DNA of 64,000 nt from Mycoplasma tauri (GTDB taxonomy: Bacteria > Bacillota_I > Bacilli_A > Mycoplasmatales > Metamycoplasmataceae): NCBI RefSeq assembly GCF_016925555.1, contig NZ_CP070479.1, positions 682,001 to 746,000 on the forward strand. The letters are read 5' to 3'. Under the pieces are notes generated by a model, which worked only from the letters and a program-made list of their open reading frames with translations, was not told the origin of the DNA and ran no database searches. The position numbers and the translations under genes are program-made. This document shows positions 53,009-63,955 of this stretch, in pieces. Each line of letters starts with the position of its first letter. Within the stretch, counting starts at the first letter, position 1.

Positions 53009-53620
53009 TTAATCAAAATCTAACAACTCAAAAATTTCTTTACCTAAATAATTATCGTTTGCATTGTTTAGAAAAACATCTAATTTTTCTTTTTCGCCTG
53101 TAGACAAGCCTAATGAGTCAGAAGAACAAAGCATACCATAGCTTTTTTCTCCCATTATTTCACTTTCAACTATTTCAAGTCCTGATGCAGTTATAGATCC
53201 AGGTTGACACCATACAAAATATTTTCCGACAGTTGTATAAAGAGTATTCGTAATTATCTGTTTAGTTTCAGCACCAAAATCAACTAAAAGCACAAAAAGT
53301 TTATCACTTTTAGGATGACTCTCTCTTTTTGTTATTTTTCCTACTAAAAAATAGTTTATTTCTGTAAAATTATATTTACTATTTTTACTTAAAATTTTTT
53401 CTTTCAACTTATTGTTTTCATTAGCAGTTAAATAACCAAAATTTTTATTTTCTTTCTTAATTACATTAGAAAAAATATTAATTGATGCTACATTAAAATT
53501 TTCATCTCTAATTACTGTAAAATCATCATATACATCAAATTTTATTCCTTGAACTCTAGAATCAAAAAATATAATTTTTGCTTCTTTAAAATTATTGTCA
53601 ATATTAAAAAACAAAGCCAT
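53009..53620 (-). CDS. tRNA-binding domain protein (YtpR/EMAP type)
   Basis: A 203-residue protein with an EMAP-II/Arc1p-like OB fold in its second half: VGKITKRESHPKSDKLFVLLVDFGAETKQIITNT, GKYFVWCQPGSITASGLEIVESEIMGEKSYGMLCSSDSLGL, as in YtpR and the PheT N-terminus. The first ~90 residues are specific to the group. It lies 9 bp upstream of tyrS and could be a trans tRNA-binding aid for a synthetase. A TATAAT box lies 10 nt before the ATG. Confidence 0.85.
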   Translation of the reverse strand: MALFFNIDNNFKEAKIIFFDSRVQGIKFDVYDDFTVIRDENFNVASINIFSNVIKKENKNFGYLTANENNKLKEKILSKNSKYNFTEINYFLVGKITKRESHPKSDKLFVLLVDFGAETKQIITNTLYTTVGKYFVWCQPGSITASGLEIVESEIMGEKSYGMLCSSDSLGLSTGEKEKLDVFLNNANDNYLGKEIFELLDFD

Positions 53621-53701
53621 AACATGTTTTATTATATTACAAAAATATTATTTTTTTATACACTGCTATTCTGTGATCTTATTTTAAATTCTCTTTTTTA
53701 G

Positions 53702-53707
53702 TATAAT
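53702..53707 (+). promoter_or_regulatory. -10 box of degV, leaderless layout
   Basis: TATAAT 7 nt from the ATG. Confidence 0.55.
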
Positions 53708-53714
53708 ATTTGCT

Positions 53715-54608
53715 ATGAAATATGCAATTGTAGTAGACTCTTCATGCGGAGTCACAAAAGAACAAGCTGAAAAATTAGGTTGGCATTTTTTGCCACTACA
53801 CATTATTATTGACGGAATTGATTATGCTGATGGAGTGAATATTAATTCAGAAATACTATTTGAAAAATTCAATCTTAAATCAGATATTAAAACCTCAATG
53901 TATGGCTTGCAAGATATTTATGACACATTTGAAAAACTATCATTGGAAAATGATATGGTTTTTGTTTACCCCATTTCGCAATTTCTTTCAAACTCATGTG
54001 CAACAGCAACAATAATTCAGAAAGAATTCCCAAAAGTTAAAGTAATACAAAGTAAACAAGTAGATGCTCTCATTTTACTTGATATAGTTTGATTTGACTA
54101 TATGATGAAAAAAGACCCTTCAAATTATGAAGAATATGTTAAAAAACTTGAAATTCCATTTATTAAAAATTCAACAACATTAATTCCAAAATATAACAAA
54201 TATCTTGTTAAAGGCGGACGTTTAAATTCTGCTACAGCAGCTATTGCTCGTTTGCTTAAAATAGTACCATTAATAAAGTGAGAAGATGGAAAACTGATAA
54301 AAGAAGCAATCGGGAAAAACTTTTTAAAAAGCGCTTTAAATAACATAAGACAAAAGGCTGAAAATATAGAAGATATTCCTGGAACAAAAAAAATTGCAAT
54401 TTTGTTAAAAACTGGCAATAAAAAAGAAGAATATGATGAATTTATGTCTGAGTTAAACAAATATTCATCATCATTTAAGTTTTTTGAAAGACCATTAGCT
54501 CCTGTTATTATGATTCACACAGGACCAGAAGCATATTGTTTGATTACTGCTAATTATCCCGCAGAAGCTTATGAATATTTAGTTAGAGTTATGAACTATT
54601 TAAAATAA
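53715..54608 (+). CDS. DegV family fatty-acid-binding protein
   Basis: A 297-residue DegV/FakB-type protein. AIVVDSSCGVTKEQAEKLGWHFLPLHIIIDGIDYADG is the family start; KTSMYGLQDIYDTFEKL, FVYPISQFLSNSCATATII and KYLVKGGRLNSATAAIARLLKIVPLIKW are the core, with GR(L) at the lipid site, ending HTGPEAYCLI. Such proteins bind a fatty acid for phosphorylation by FakA before its entry into phospholipid, in line with plsC and pgsA elsewhere in the window. Confidence 0.9.
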
Positions 54609-54634
54609 AAAGTAGGTGATTCCTGCTTTTTTTA
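54608..54634 (+). terminator. degV terminator
   Basis: AAAGTAGG / CCTGCTTT stem (54609-54616 with 54622-54629, one T-G pair) followed by T run. Confidence 0.65.
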
Positions 54635-54648
54635 AAAAAATAAAAAAA

Positions 54649-54723
54649 TGGCAGGAGTGACAGGATTCGAACCCATAACACACGGGGTTGAAGCCCGTTG
54701 TTCTACCGTTGAACTACACTCCT
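54649..54723 (-). tRNA. tRNA-Trp(UCA), reads UGA and UGG
   Basis: A 75-nt tRNA: acceptor AGGAGTG / CACTCCT, anticodon stem ACGGG / CCCGT, loop CTTCAAC with anticodon TCA, T-arm TGGGTTCGAATCCTG, encoded CCA. This tRNA is what makes UGA a Trp codon in this organism. Confidence 0.95.
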
Positions 54724-54745
54724 ACAAGCATTTTGGTATTATATA

Positions 54746-54976
54746 TTATTTTCCCAAAGTCTTGTCAAAAACTTCTTCAATATCTTTAACTTTTTTTATT
54801 TTCATTAAATCTTCATCAGCGACTGTTACACCATATTTATCTTCAAGATCAAAAACAATTTCAGCTAATGATAATGAATCAATCTTTAAATCTTCAAATG
54901 CTGAATCCATAGTAACTTTAGACTTTGTAAATTTTTGTATTTTTTCAATAATTTCTTGTAACTTATTAGCTTCCAT
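54746..54976 (-). CDS. acpP: Acyl carrier protein
   Basis: A 76-residue ACP: MEANKLQEIIEKIQKF, DLKIDSLSLAEIVFDLEDKYGVTVADEDLMKIKKVKDIEEVF. The Ser in IDSLSL is the phosphopantetheine site, to be loaded by AcpS (42437-42751). An upstream in-frame ATG exists, but this start fits the family and lies 7 nt from a TATAAT box, so the mRNA may be leaderless. A full fatty-acid synthase is not seen here; ACP in mollicutes may serve lipid handling. Confidence 0.93.
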   Translation of the reverse strand: MEANKLQEIIEKIQKFTKSKVTMDSAFEDLKIDSLSLAEIVFDLEDKYGVTVADEDLMKIKKVKDIEEVFDKTLGK

Positions 54977-54983
54977 GTTTTTT

Positions 54984-54989
54984 ATTATA
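54984..54989 (-). promoter_or_regulatory. -10 box of acpP, leaderless layout
   Basis: TATAAT 7 nt from the chosen ATG. Confidence 0.55.
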
Positions 54990-55041
54990 ATGAATTTTTG
55001 ATATTGTTTTAAAAATAACAACACAATGTGTTTCAAAAAAC

Positions 55042-55773
55042 CTAATTATTAACTATTAAATCATCTTTTTTAATAAAAACAAATCTATATTTATTAGACA
55101 TATCTTTTAATATTTTTACTCCTTTTACTTTTAGTCATCTATCTATGTGTTTAGGGTTAATTTCAAAAATTAGCAAACCATTATCATTTAAATAGTTCCC
55201 GGCCTCATTAATTATTTTTTGATAGAAATATCAACCATTATCTGGGGCAAAAATAGCATTTTTAGGTTCAAATGTTAAACTTAAATTTTTTGCATCTTCA
55301 TCATCATAAGCTACATATGGTGGATTTGAAATAATTAAATCAAATTTTCCTTTTATCTCTTTAAAACAGTCACTTTTAACTATTTTTATTCCTGATAAAT
55401 CACTAAAATTTATCTTTGAATTTTCATTTGTTTGTATTATTGCTTCATCATCTATGTCACTTAAAACAACACTAATTGATGGTTCATTCTTTTTTAAGCT
55501 CAATCCAATAAAACCAGAACCACAGCACAAATCCAAAACCTTCATATTTTTTGTTAAATATTTTTTAGTAATCAAATGAACCATTTCATCTGTTTCATAT
55601 CTAGGAATTAGCACTTTGCGATTTAATTTTATTTCTAAATTAGAATAATTTATAAAACCTAAAATATATTGAACAGGCATGCCCTGTTCAATTTTCATTT
55701 TTTCATCATCGCTTATGGTTTCTGGCAAACCATATCTTTTCTTTTCTAAAAGTAAATCATCTATTGTTGGCAC
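55042..55773 (-). CDS. prmC: Release factor glutamine methyltransferase
   Basis: A 243-residue HemK/PrmC enzyme that methylates the GGQ glutamine of RF1. GMPVQYILGFINYSNLEIKLNRKVLIPRYETDEMV, SAM site VLDLCCGSGFIGLSL, and the NPPY signature LIISNPPYVAYDD. GTG start, placed because it overlaps the prfA stop (TTTTAGTGCC) as in most genomes. One UGA-Trp in the last third. Confidence 0.94.
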
Positions 55774-56849
55774 TAAAACCCACTATCTTTTATTTTTTGA
55801 TTTTGTTCTTCGGCCAATAAAGCATTAATTATAGGAGTCAATCTGCCTTCCATTATAGGTTTTAAGCTTGTTGAAAAACCAATTCTATGGTCAGTAACTC
55901 TATCTTGAGGATAATTATATGTTCTGATTTTTTCACTTCTATCCCCATGTCCTGCCAATTTTCTATATCCAGATTCTTCGTCTTGTTTTTTTTGTAACTC
56001 TAAATCATAAAGTTTAGATTTTAGAATAGTCATAGCAGTTTCTCTATTAGCTAATTGACTTCTTTCATCTTGTGATGTAACAACTATATTGGTTGGTAAG
56101 TGAGTAATACGAACAGCAGAATCTGTTGTATTAACTGATTGTCCACCAGCTCCTGATGACCTAAAAACATCAACTTTAATATCGCTTGGTTTAACTTCAA
56201 TCTCAATTGAATCATCAATTTCTGGCATGACTGTAACTGTTGCTGTAGAAGTGTGAATTCTGCCTTGCGATTCAGTTACAGGAACTCTTTGAACTCTATG
56301 AACACCAGACTCAAACTTAAATTTTGAATAAGCCTTTTCGCCTTTGATTGAAAAAACAACTTGTGTAAATCCACCAACACTTGAATTACTTGTTGATAAA
56401 ATTTTAATTTTAAAATTTAACTCTTCAGCAAATTTTGTATACATTTTAAACAAATCACCAGCAAAAATATTTGCTTCATCTCCACCTGCGGCGCCTCTAA
56501 TTTCTACAATAACATTTTTATCATCATTTTCATCTTGTGGCAAAATTAATATTTTTAATTTATCTTCTAATTCATCTAATTTACTAGTGTTTTCGGAAAT
56601 AATTATTTTTGCAAACTCAATTTCTTCTTCATTTTTAGAATCTAATAAAATTTTAGCTGACTCAGTGTCCTTAACAAGATTCTCATAAATTGTAAAGGTA
56701 TCAGCTATTTCTTTTATCTTAGATGCTTCTTTGTTTAATTTTGTATATTCTTTAATATTATTAATAACTTCGGGTTGGTTTAATTTTTCTAAAATTTCAA
56801 AATAACTATTTTTAATTTCAGATAACGACTTATACATTGTTTTTTCCAT
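55773..56849 (-). CDS. prfA: Peptide chain release factor 1
   Basis: A 358-residue factor that reads UAA and [25 protein letters not shown] holds the PxT anticodon-like tripeptide (PVT), [21 protein letters not shown] has the GGQ motif, and [18 protein letters not shown] is typical. No RF2 gene is seen, in keeping with UGA as a sense codon. The first Met is 8 nt from a TATAAT box; an inner ATG five codons on is another possible start. Confidence 0.96.
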   Translation of the reverse strand: MEKTMYKSLSEIKNSYFEILEKLNQPEVINNIKEYTKLNKEASKIKEIADTFTIYENLVKDTESAKILLDSKNEEEIEFAKIIISENTSKLDELEDKLKILILPQDENDDKNVIVEIRGAAGGDEANIFAGDLFKMYTKFAEELNFKIKILSTSNSSVGGFTQVVFSIKGEKAYSKFKFESGVHRVQRVPVTESQGRIHTSTATVTVMPEIDDSIEIEVKPSDIKVDVFRSSGAGGQSVNTTDSAVRITHLPTNIVVTSQDERSQLANRETAMTILKSKLYDLELQKKQDEESGYRKLAGHGDRSEKIRTYNYPQDRVTDHRIGFSTSLKPIMEGRLTPIINALLAEEQNQKIKDSGF

Positions 56850-56857
56850 AATTAATT

Positions 56858-56863
56858 ATTATA
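56858..56863 (-). promoter_or_regulatory. -10 box of prfA-prmC, leaderless layout
   Basis: TATAAT 8 nt from the first ATG. Confidence 0.5.
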
Positions 56864-56933
56864 TTAAAAAAGTTATAAAGTGTTGTTTTTGATTTCCTTT
56901 ATTTTTGAAAATAAAAATGCCAACTTTGGCACT

Positions 56934-58331
56934 TTAAAATTTATGTTCAGGTATATAAATTTTCCCATCAATTGATGAAATATCATTTATTGTAATCAAT
57001 GCTTCATCATCAACTTCCCTAACTTTTTTAATCAAGCGAGGTATTTGTCTATAAAGTGTAATTGAGGAAATAATTTCAAGTTTTTTACCTGAGTAACCAC
57101 CTTCGCCTTTTTGAATTGTGAAGCTATTAATAGTTTTTTTGTCAGTAACAATAGACTCTTTAATTTCATCTAGCCTGTGAGTATACACTTTAAATTGAAC
57201 AATTTTAAATCTTGGGAATAATCCATTTAAATAAATTACAAATATGAAATTACAAATTAATGTTGATATAAAATTTGGAGAGAAAAATAAATCAGTTTTT
57301 CATCTTGAGTCTGCTATATCTTTAACAACTTGATTATTAGCAAATTCTGCGCCTAAATTATTGAAATCTTGGGCTATCAAACTACTTGGTATATAAGTAC
57401 CTATTGCAACACTTATCAAAATAATAACAATATTTATATATCCATTAATTGTTCCGAAACTTTTTTGTTTGTAAACAGACATATATTCACCTATTATGCC
57501 TGTAACTCCTGCAGAACCGCCAATTATTGCTATTATTGCAAAAAAGTAAGCTAATAAAATTCCATAAATAACCGCAAAAATAATTTGAACAATTGTGTTT
57601 CCACCATCAGCTCATGATAATGGCAATAAATTAATTACTGAATTAATATTGCCTTTGTTTCAACCACTAGCTATAAGGGCATCTTTAATATCTTGACTTA
57701 TTCTAGGATGGCCAAATTTACCAAATAACGTGAAATTGTTTATGTTAGGTATTTGTCCTAAAAGTAATGAAATGGCACTACTTAAAACTAAAAATTCAAT
57801 TGTTAGAATAGTGTAAACTTTCCCAAGTTTTTTTCAACCAAAGATAAAAATTGGAATACTTAAAACAAGATATAGGAATCAGAATAAAGAATGATCAATA
57901 ACATTATAAATAGTAGGTGTAATATTTGGATTATTTCTTAATATTGTCATTGTCAATCTTGACACAGCTTGACCAAAAGCAGCTAAACCAAAGTTATAAA
58001 TACCGGGATTTTTAACTAAGAAAATACCCGCAATACCATATAGCACTGAAAAAAAAGCTGTTATTAAACCAAGTTTTCAAAGAGGCATTAATGCATAAAA
58101 CCTAGAAAGTTGTAATACAAAATTAGACATTTTTGTGTATCTATAACTTGTATTTTTTCTTTCAACAACTCTCTTTTTTTTGTTAGTTTTATTCTCAGTA
58201 AGAATATCATTTATTCCCTTATAATCATGCTTGCCATGCAAAACATCATTTAAAACTTCTTTTTGAAGGTCTATTCTTTTTTGTTCATTATCATTTTCAT
58301 TAATAATTTTTTCATCTTCTTTTTCAACCAT
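56934..58331 (-). CDS. YitT-family (DUF161/DUF2179) membrane protein
   Basis: A 465-residue protein. A charged cytoplasmic N-terminus (~75 residues: EKEDEKIINENDNEQKR...), then about six membrane spans with GITAFFSVLYGIAGIFLVKNPGIYNFGLAAFGQ, LSWADGGNTIVQIIFAVIYGILLAYFFAIIAIIGGSAGVTGIIGEYMSVYKQKSFG, and a C-terminal DUF2179-like domain (TINSFTIQKGEGGYSGKKLEIISSITLYRQIPRLIKKVREVDDEALITINDI). Function of the family is unknown. AGGAGG precedes the ATG. UGA-Trp codons split it into four pieces. Divergent from gyrB. Confidence 0.85.
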
Positions 58332-58603
58332 AAAGCCTCCTTTCAATAATGTAAAAAATCTACTTTTCATTTTATCAAATTCTTACTAAAAAATATTACT
58401 TATAGGTATAATAGTAAAATTTGAAATAAATAAAGTAGATATGCTACATGTAAAATACTAACAAAATGGTACTAAATTTTAGTTATTAACCAAAAATAAA
58501 TATGAAATTTTACATAAAAAACAAGCAAAAATAACATTAAATTGAAACTCTTTTGGAAAGATTTTTAATAATTTTTTACACCTTGTTTTTGTTAATCCTT
58601 TGT
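58332..58603. other. Divergent intergenic region before gyrB
   Basis: AT-rich region between the YitT-like gene and gyrB. Besides the gyrB promoter and its palindrome at the right end I see no open reading frame, tRNA or DnaA-box cluster. A TATAAT-like box at 58409-58416 faces plus but serves no gene. Confidence 0.5.
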
Positions 58604-58624
58604 TATAATTCTATAGAATTATAA
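58603..58624. promoter_or_regulatory. Perfect 22-bp palindrome over the gyrB -10 box
   Basis: TTATAATTCTA followed at once by its exact complement. It includes TATAAT at 58604-58609 on plus and the mirror box on minus. May be an operator, or a site that extrudes under supercoiling. Confidence 0.6.
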
Positions 58625-58654
58625 TATTTATATATAGGCAAATATTTGCTTTAA

Positions 58655-60637
<1,983 letters not shown>

Positions 60638-60660
60638 TTTATAATAGTGCCATTTAAAAT

Positions 60661-60705
60661 GAAAAAAGTGTCTTTTTTAAAGCAAAAAATCACTTTTTTA
60701 AAAGG
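60661..60705 (+). terminator. gyrB terminator
   Basis: AAAAAAGTG (about 60662-60670) pairs with CACTTTTTT (about 60691-60699), then T/A run, before the thioredoxin gene. Confidence 0.65.
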
Positions 60706-60715
60706 GGGATAATAA

Positions 60716-61030
60716 ATGATTAAAGAAATTAGTCAAAACGAATACATTAACGATATTAAAAATAATGAAAAAGATCTTTACATATTGGTTTTTCATGCTT
60801 TATGATGTGGACCATGTAGAATGTTTAAAGAATCGTTATTAGACATATCTGAAAAAGATGATGTAAAAGTATACCGTATTAACGTGGATGAAAACTCTGA
60901 ATTATCTTCAGAATTTCAAGTACGCTCAATTCCAAAATGATTTATATTTAAAGATGGAAAAGAAATTTCTTCACACAATGGTTATATGCCATATGAAGAC
61001 TTAAAAAAGATAATTAATGAAATACAATAA
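60716..61030 (+). CDS. trxA: Thioredoxin
   Basis: A 104-residue thiol-disulfide oxidoreductase: LVFHALWCGPCRMF with the WCGPC active site (about residues 29-33; the Trp is UGA), INVDENSELSSEFQVRSIPKWFIFKDGKE with cis-Pro. Ribosome site GGGGG lies 9 nt upstream. Located after the gyrB terminator. Confidence 0.93.
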
Positions 61031-61105
61031 ATACCAATCATTATTCTTAATGTGAAATTTTATAAATTTTTACTTATAAAAAATAAGAATAAGAAGAGAG
61101 ATTTT

Positions 61106-61660
61106 ATGAAAAAAATGCTACTATCATTTTCATTATTTTTGCCCTTAACTATTGTTGCATGCTCTAATAATAAATCTGATCATCTTAATGAAAAACATAG
61201 TAATGAAAATAATTCTAAGAATTCTTCTCAAACTTTAAATGAAAAACAGAGTGATGAAAATAATTCTAAGGATTCTTCTCAAACTTTAAATGAAAAAATT
61301 TATAAAATTGATTTAATAAAGGAAGTATCAGATTTAGAAAATTGAATAGGTAATAACCTAAACCCTAATTCTAGTACTCAATTAACTGATGATCAAAGAT
61401 TGTTCACAAATTACTTAAATTCAGATATGGAAAACAACACAGATAAGTATAAAACGCACCTAAACTTAATAAAAGATATTAAAAATATGTCCCAAGATCT
61501 TGAAAAATTTAAAAATAAAAGTGAACAAGAAAAGAAAGAAATTCTTGATAGAATTCAAAAATTTAAAAATTTTTTTATAGACATTCAAAGTAATTATTTC
61601 AAATCTGAACAATATATGAAAGATTTAGAAAATTTAAAAAATAAAAAAACACGTACATAA
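61106..61660 (+). CDS. Lipoprotein with internal tandem repeat and coiled coil
   Basis: A 184-residue surface lipoprotein. Signal peptide MKKMLLSFSLFLPLTIVAC with the lipobox TIVAC, so Cys19 is the lipidated residue. Next come two copies of a 17-residue unit LNEK(H/Q)S(N/D)ENNSK(N/D)SSQT plus the start of a third, then a helical Lys/Asn-rich region (KYKTHLNLIKDIKNMSQDLEKFKNKSEQEKKEILDRIQKFKN). The start with GAAGAGAG upstream was chosen over an in-frame ATG 18 codons earlier, which would spoil the signal peptide. Function unknown; likely surface exposed. Confidence 0.8.
61172..61285 (+). repeat. 51-nt tandem repeat in the lipoprotein gene (two units and a part)
   Basis: Two 51-nt units differing at about five positions, followed by the first 12 nt of a third. 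The unit length is a multiple of three, so copy changes would keep the frame. Confidence 0.75.
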
Positions 61661-61700
61661 TATAATAAACCAAACATGTGTTTTATTAAGTGTTTTAAAT

Positions 61701-61706
61701 TATAAT
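61701..61706 (+). promoter_or_regulatory. -10 box of smpB, leaderless layout
   Basis: TATAAT 6 nt from the ATG; no ribosome site. Confidence 0.6.
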
Positions 61707-61712
61707 TTTATT

Positions 61713-62156
61713 ATGAAAATAATTAGCAATAATAAAAAAGGAATCAATGGTTATAAAATTATTAATAAGTATGAAGCAGGTGTTTCACTTTTAGGTTGAG
61801 AAGTAAAATCTGCAAGGGCATTTCAAGTTAATTTAAATAATTCTTATATTTTTTATAAAAAGGGCGAATTATTTTTAACAAACGCAGTTTTTGCTAAATA
61901 TATGTTATTAAAATGTGATGAAATGCGCAATAGAAAATTACTTATGCATAAACATGAAATTATAAGAATTGCTAATAAAATAGATAAATTAGGAAATGCA
62001 ACAATTAAACCAACTAAAATTTATTTTAATGAAAAATCAAAAATAAAACTAGAAATAGCTATTGTTCAAAAAATGAATAAAGCTGATAAAAGAGAAGATA
62101 TAAAACGTAAAGATAATGAAAAATATATACAATCTATTAAAAAAAGTTACCAATAA
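61713..62156 (+). CDS. smpB: SsrA-binding protein SmpB
   Basis: A 147-residue tmRNA partner for ribosome rescue. MKIISNNKKGINGYKIINKYEAGVSLLGWEVKSAR, AFQVNLNNSYIFYKKGELFLTNA, and a C-terminal KMNKADKREDIKRKDNEKYIQSIKKSYQ that matches the SmpB tail (family ...KKxyDKRexik.rd..r). UGA-Trp at residue 28. tmRNA itself is not in the window. Confidence 0.95.
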
Positions 62157-62187
62157 AGTTACCAAATAAATCTATAAAGATATATTT

Positions 62188-62224
62188 CAAAAAATAAGAA
62201 GGGGATACCTTCTTATTTTCTTTC
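62188..62224. terminator. Bidirectional terminator between smpB and the LacI-type gene
   Basis: A perfect 12-bp stem AAAATAAGAAGG / CCTTCTTATTTT (62191-62202 with 62208-62219) between convergent genes. Confidence 0.8.
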
Positions 62225-63175
62225 AATAATTTGAATATAGTCAAATCTACGATTGTAGATAGTCATTCCATTAGAAATTGAATCAGAGACTTGTTTAACC
62301 ATGTTTGCGCCGAGCATATGATAGTCTATAAAAATTTTGCACTTATAGTTATTTTTTCAATCATAAATAGATGTGTAACCTATATCAGTAAGTCTAAGGT
62401 TTTTATCTTTAGAAGCAACTAAAGTAACAAATGTTTCATGAGTTGAACAAACTAAATTAACTATATTGTTTTGATAGATATAATTAATAAATTTCGCGAT
62501 TTCTCTTTCATTTCTATTATCAACATCAATTCTGCATGGATTAATATTATTCTCTCTGCAGAATTTTTCAAATCCAGATCATCTTTCTTGCTGTTCGGCC
62601 TGTGATAATTTGTAATCATTCACAAAAGCAATTTTCTCGTTTTCATCAATATATCTTATAAATCTTGAAGTTAACTCATAAAATGCTTTTGAATAATCAA
62701 TAGTTAAATGGTTTACTTTTGCATCTTTAGAAGGATAAACTAAAGAACCGCAACCTGTGACATTTTGGCGAATATAATTTGTAATTTTCTCCTTATTTTC
62801 ATGCGGCAATAAGAAAATAATAGCTAATGGTTTTCAAGATAAAACATATCTAATTGTTTCAATGTATTTTTCTGGATCAGGGTTTGCATAAATTGTTAAA
62901 GTACGCATGTTTAATAATTTAGCTTGATTATTAATCCCTAAAATAATAGATGAATAATAATTAGGAGAGTTCTCTGGCATAATTACAAAAATAGAATTAT
63001 CATTTCCTCTAATTAATCTAGCTCCATGATTTGGATAGTAATTATGTTTTGATACAATCTCTCTTATTTTAGCCTTTGTAGCTTTAGAAACATAGCCACC
63101 ATTATAAAAACGACTAACTGTACTGATTGAAACATTTGCTATTTTTGCAATATCTTTATAAGAAAAATTTTTCAT
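62213..63175 (-). CDS. LacI-family transcription regulator
   Basis: A 320-residue regulator. HTH at the N-terminus YKDIAKIANVSISTVSRFYNGGYVSKATKAKIREIVSKHNYYPNHGARLIRG (residues 5-55, the LacI hinge), then a periplasmic-binding-like ligand domain with SIFVIMPENSPNYYSSIILGINNQA. UGA-Trp codons split it. It probably senses a sugar or sugar phosphate. A -10 box lies 6 nt before the ATG, and a palindrome with LacI-operator form lies 77 bp upstream (63252-63266). Confidence 0.92.
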
Positions 63176-63181
63176 ATTGCA

Positions 63182-63187
63182 ATTATA
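63182..63187 (-). promoter_or_regulatory. -10 box of the LacI-type gene, leaderless layout
   Basis: TATAAT 6 nt from the ATG. Confidence 0.55.
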
Positions 63188-63251
63188 TATAAATTTTTAA
63201 AAGTGGTAAATTTCCATAAAAATTATAATAGCATTATAAAATAGGCCCATT

Positions 63252-63266
63252 TGAAAATGCATTTCA
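63252..63266. promoter_or_regulatory. Candidate LacI-type operator
   Basis: TGAAAATGCATTTCA: TGAAA and TTTCA halves about an ATGCAT core, like the TGNAA..TTNCA form of LacI operators. Between the regulator and the SRP RNA promoter. Confidence 0.35.
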
Positions 63267-63279
63267 TTTTTCTATATGA

Positions 63280-63285
63280 TATAAT
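63280..63285 (+). promoter_or_regulatory. -10 box of SRP RNA
   Basis: TATAAT 6 nt before the RNA's first stem base. Confidence 0.6.
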
Positions 63286-63291
63286 ATAAAA

Positions 63292-63370
63292 GCCGGAGAA
63301 ATAATAACCTTATAACTTGGTCAGGACAGAAATGGAGCAGCCACATTAAGAAGTATTATGTTCACTGGCT
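63292..63370 (+). ncRNA. ffs: Signal recognition particle RNA, small bacterial type
   Basis: The conserved apical part GGTCAGGACAGAAATGGAGC is present (domain IV; Ffh-binding GUCAGG loop and AGCAG internal loop), closed by pairing ends GCCGG / CTGGC and followed by a T run. About 78 nt, the short form typical of mollicutes. Confidence 0.93.
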
Positions 63371-63395
63371 TTTTATATATTTCGGGAGAAATTTT

Positions 63396-63785
63396 ATGCA
63401 ATTATCAACATCTGAAATAGTTCAATTTACTTTTATAACTGTTTTTTTACTATTCACTTTTTTGGTTAAGGTTCACTATTTTTTCAGTTTTAAATCAAAA
63501 GAATGACATATTTATAATTATGGTTTAGGTAAATGATATTCATCATTATCAATTATGATAATAGCAATGATTTTTTCTGGAATAGTAATATATCCATGAG
63601 TTATGGCTTTAATCATAAATCTATTCAATAAATATTACAATGATTCATTATTACATCCTTTGCAAGCAAAGACTCCAATAATTTTTAGTTTTATAATAGT
63701 TCAATTTATACATATAAATAATTTGGTTTTATTTTTTAAATTTGCTGTTTTTAAAAAATATGCAAAACCGAATAAAATGGTGTAA
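63396..63785 (+). CDS. Small membrane protein, unknown
   Basis: A 129-residue protein with spans at about residues 10-30, 47-78 and 88-112 and a short basic tail (FKKYAKPNKMV). Three UGA-Trp codons. GGGAGAA lies 8 nt before the ATG. It is between SRP RNA and tRNA-Leu. No family recognised. Confidence 0.6.
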
Positions 63786-63801
63786 TATTTATATTGTATA
63801 T

Positions 63802-63885
63802 CCCCAAGTGGTGGAATGGTAGACGCTGTGGACTCAAAATCCACTGGAGAGATCCGTGCAGGTTCAAGTCCTGTCTTGGGGACCA
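63802..63885 (+). tRNA. tRNA-Leu(CAA)
   Basis: An 84-nt class II tRNA: acceptor CCCCAAG / CTTGGGG, anticodon stem GTGGA / TCCAC, loop CTCAAAA (anticodon CAA), long variable arm, T-arm CAGGTTCAAGTCCTG, encoded CCA. Confidence 0.94.
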
Positions 63886-63927
63886 TATGATAATTTCGCC
63901 TAAAAAACGATGTTTTACAGTAACAAA

Positions 63928-63955
63928 AAAAACACGAGAATAAATCGTGTTTTTA
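63928..63955 (+). terminator. Terminator after tRNA-Leu
   Basis: AACACGA / TCGTGTT stem (63931-63937 with 63945-63951) followed by T run. Confidence 0.7.

Noticed and set aside
61052-61105. Earlier ATG for the lipoprotein at 61106
   Set aside because: It would put 18 basic residues before the signal peptide; the inner ATG has a ribosome site and gives a normal lipoprotein signal.
63701-63886. Minus-strand frame reading MVPKTGLEPARISPVDFESTAS
   Set aside because: It is the antisense of tRNA-Leu, a common artefact. The same holds for frames over 51642-51830 and 54648-55001.
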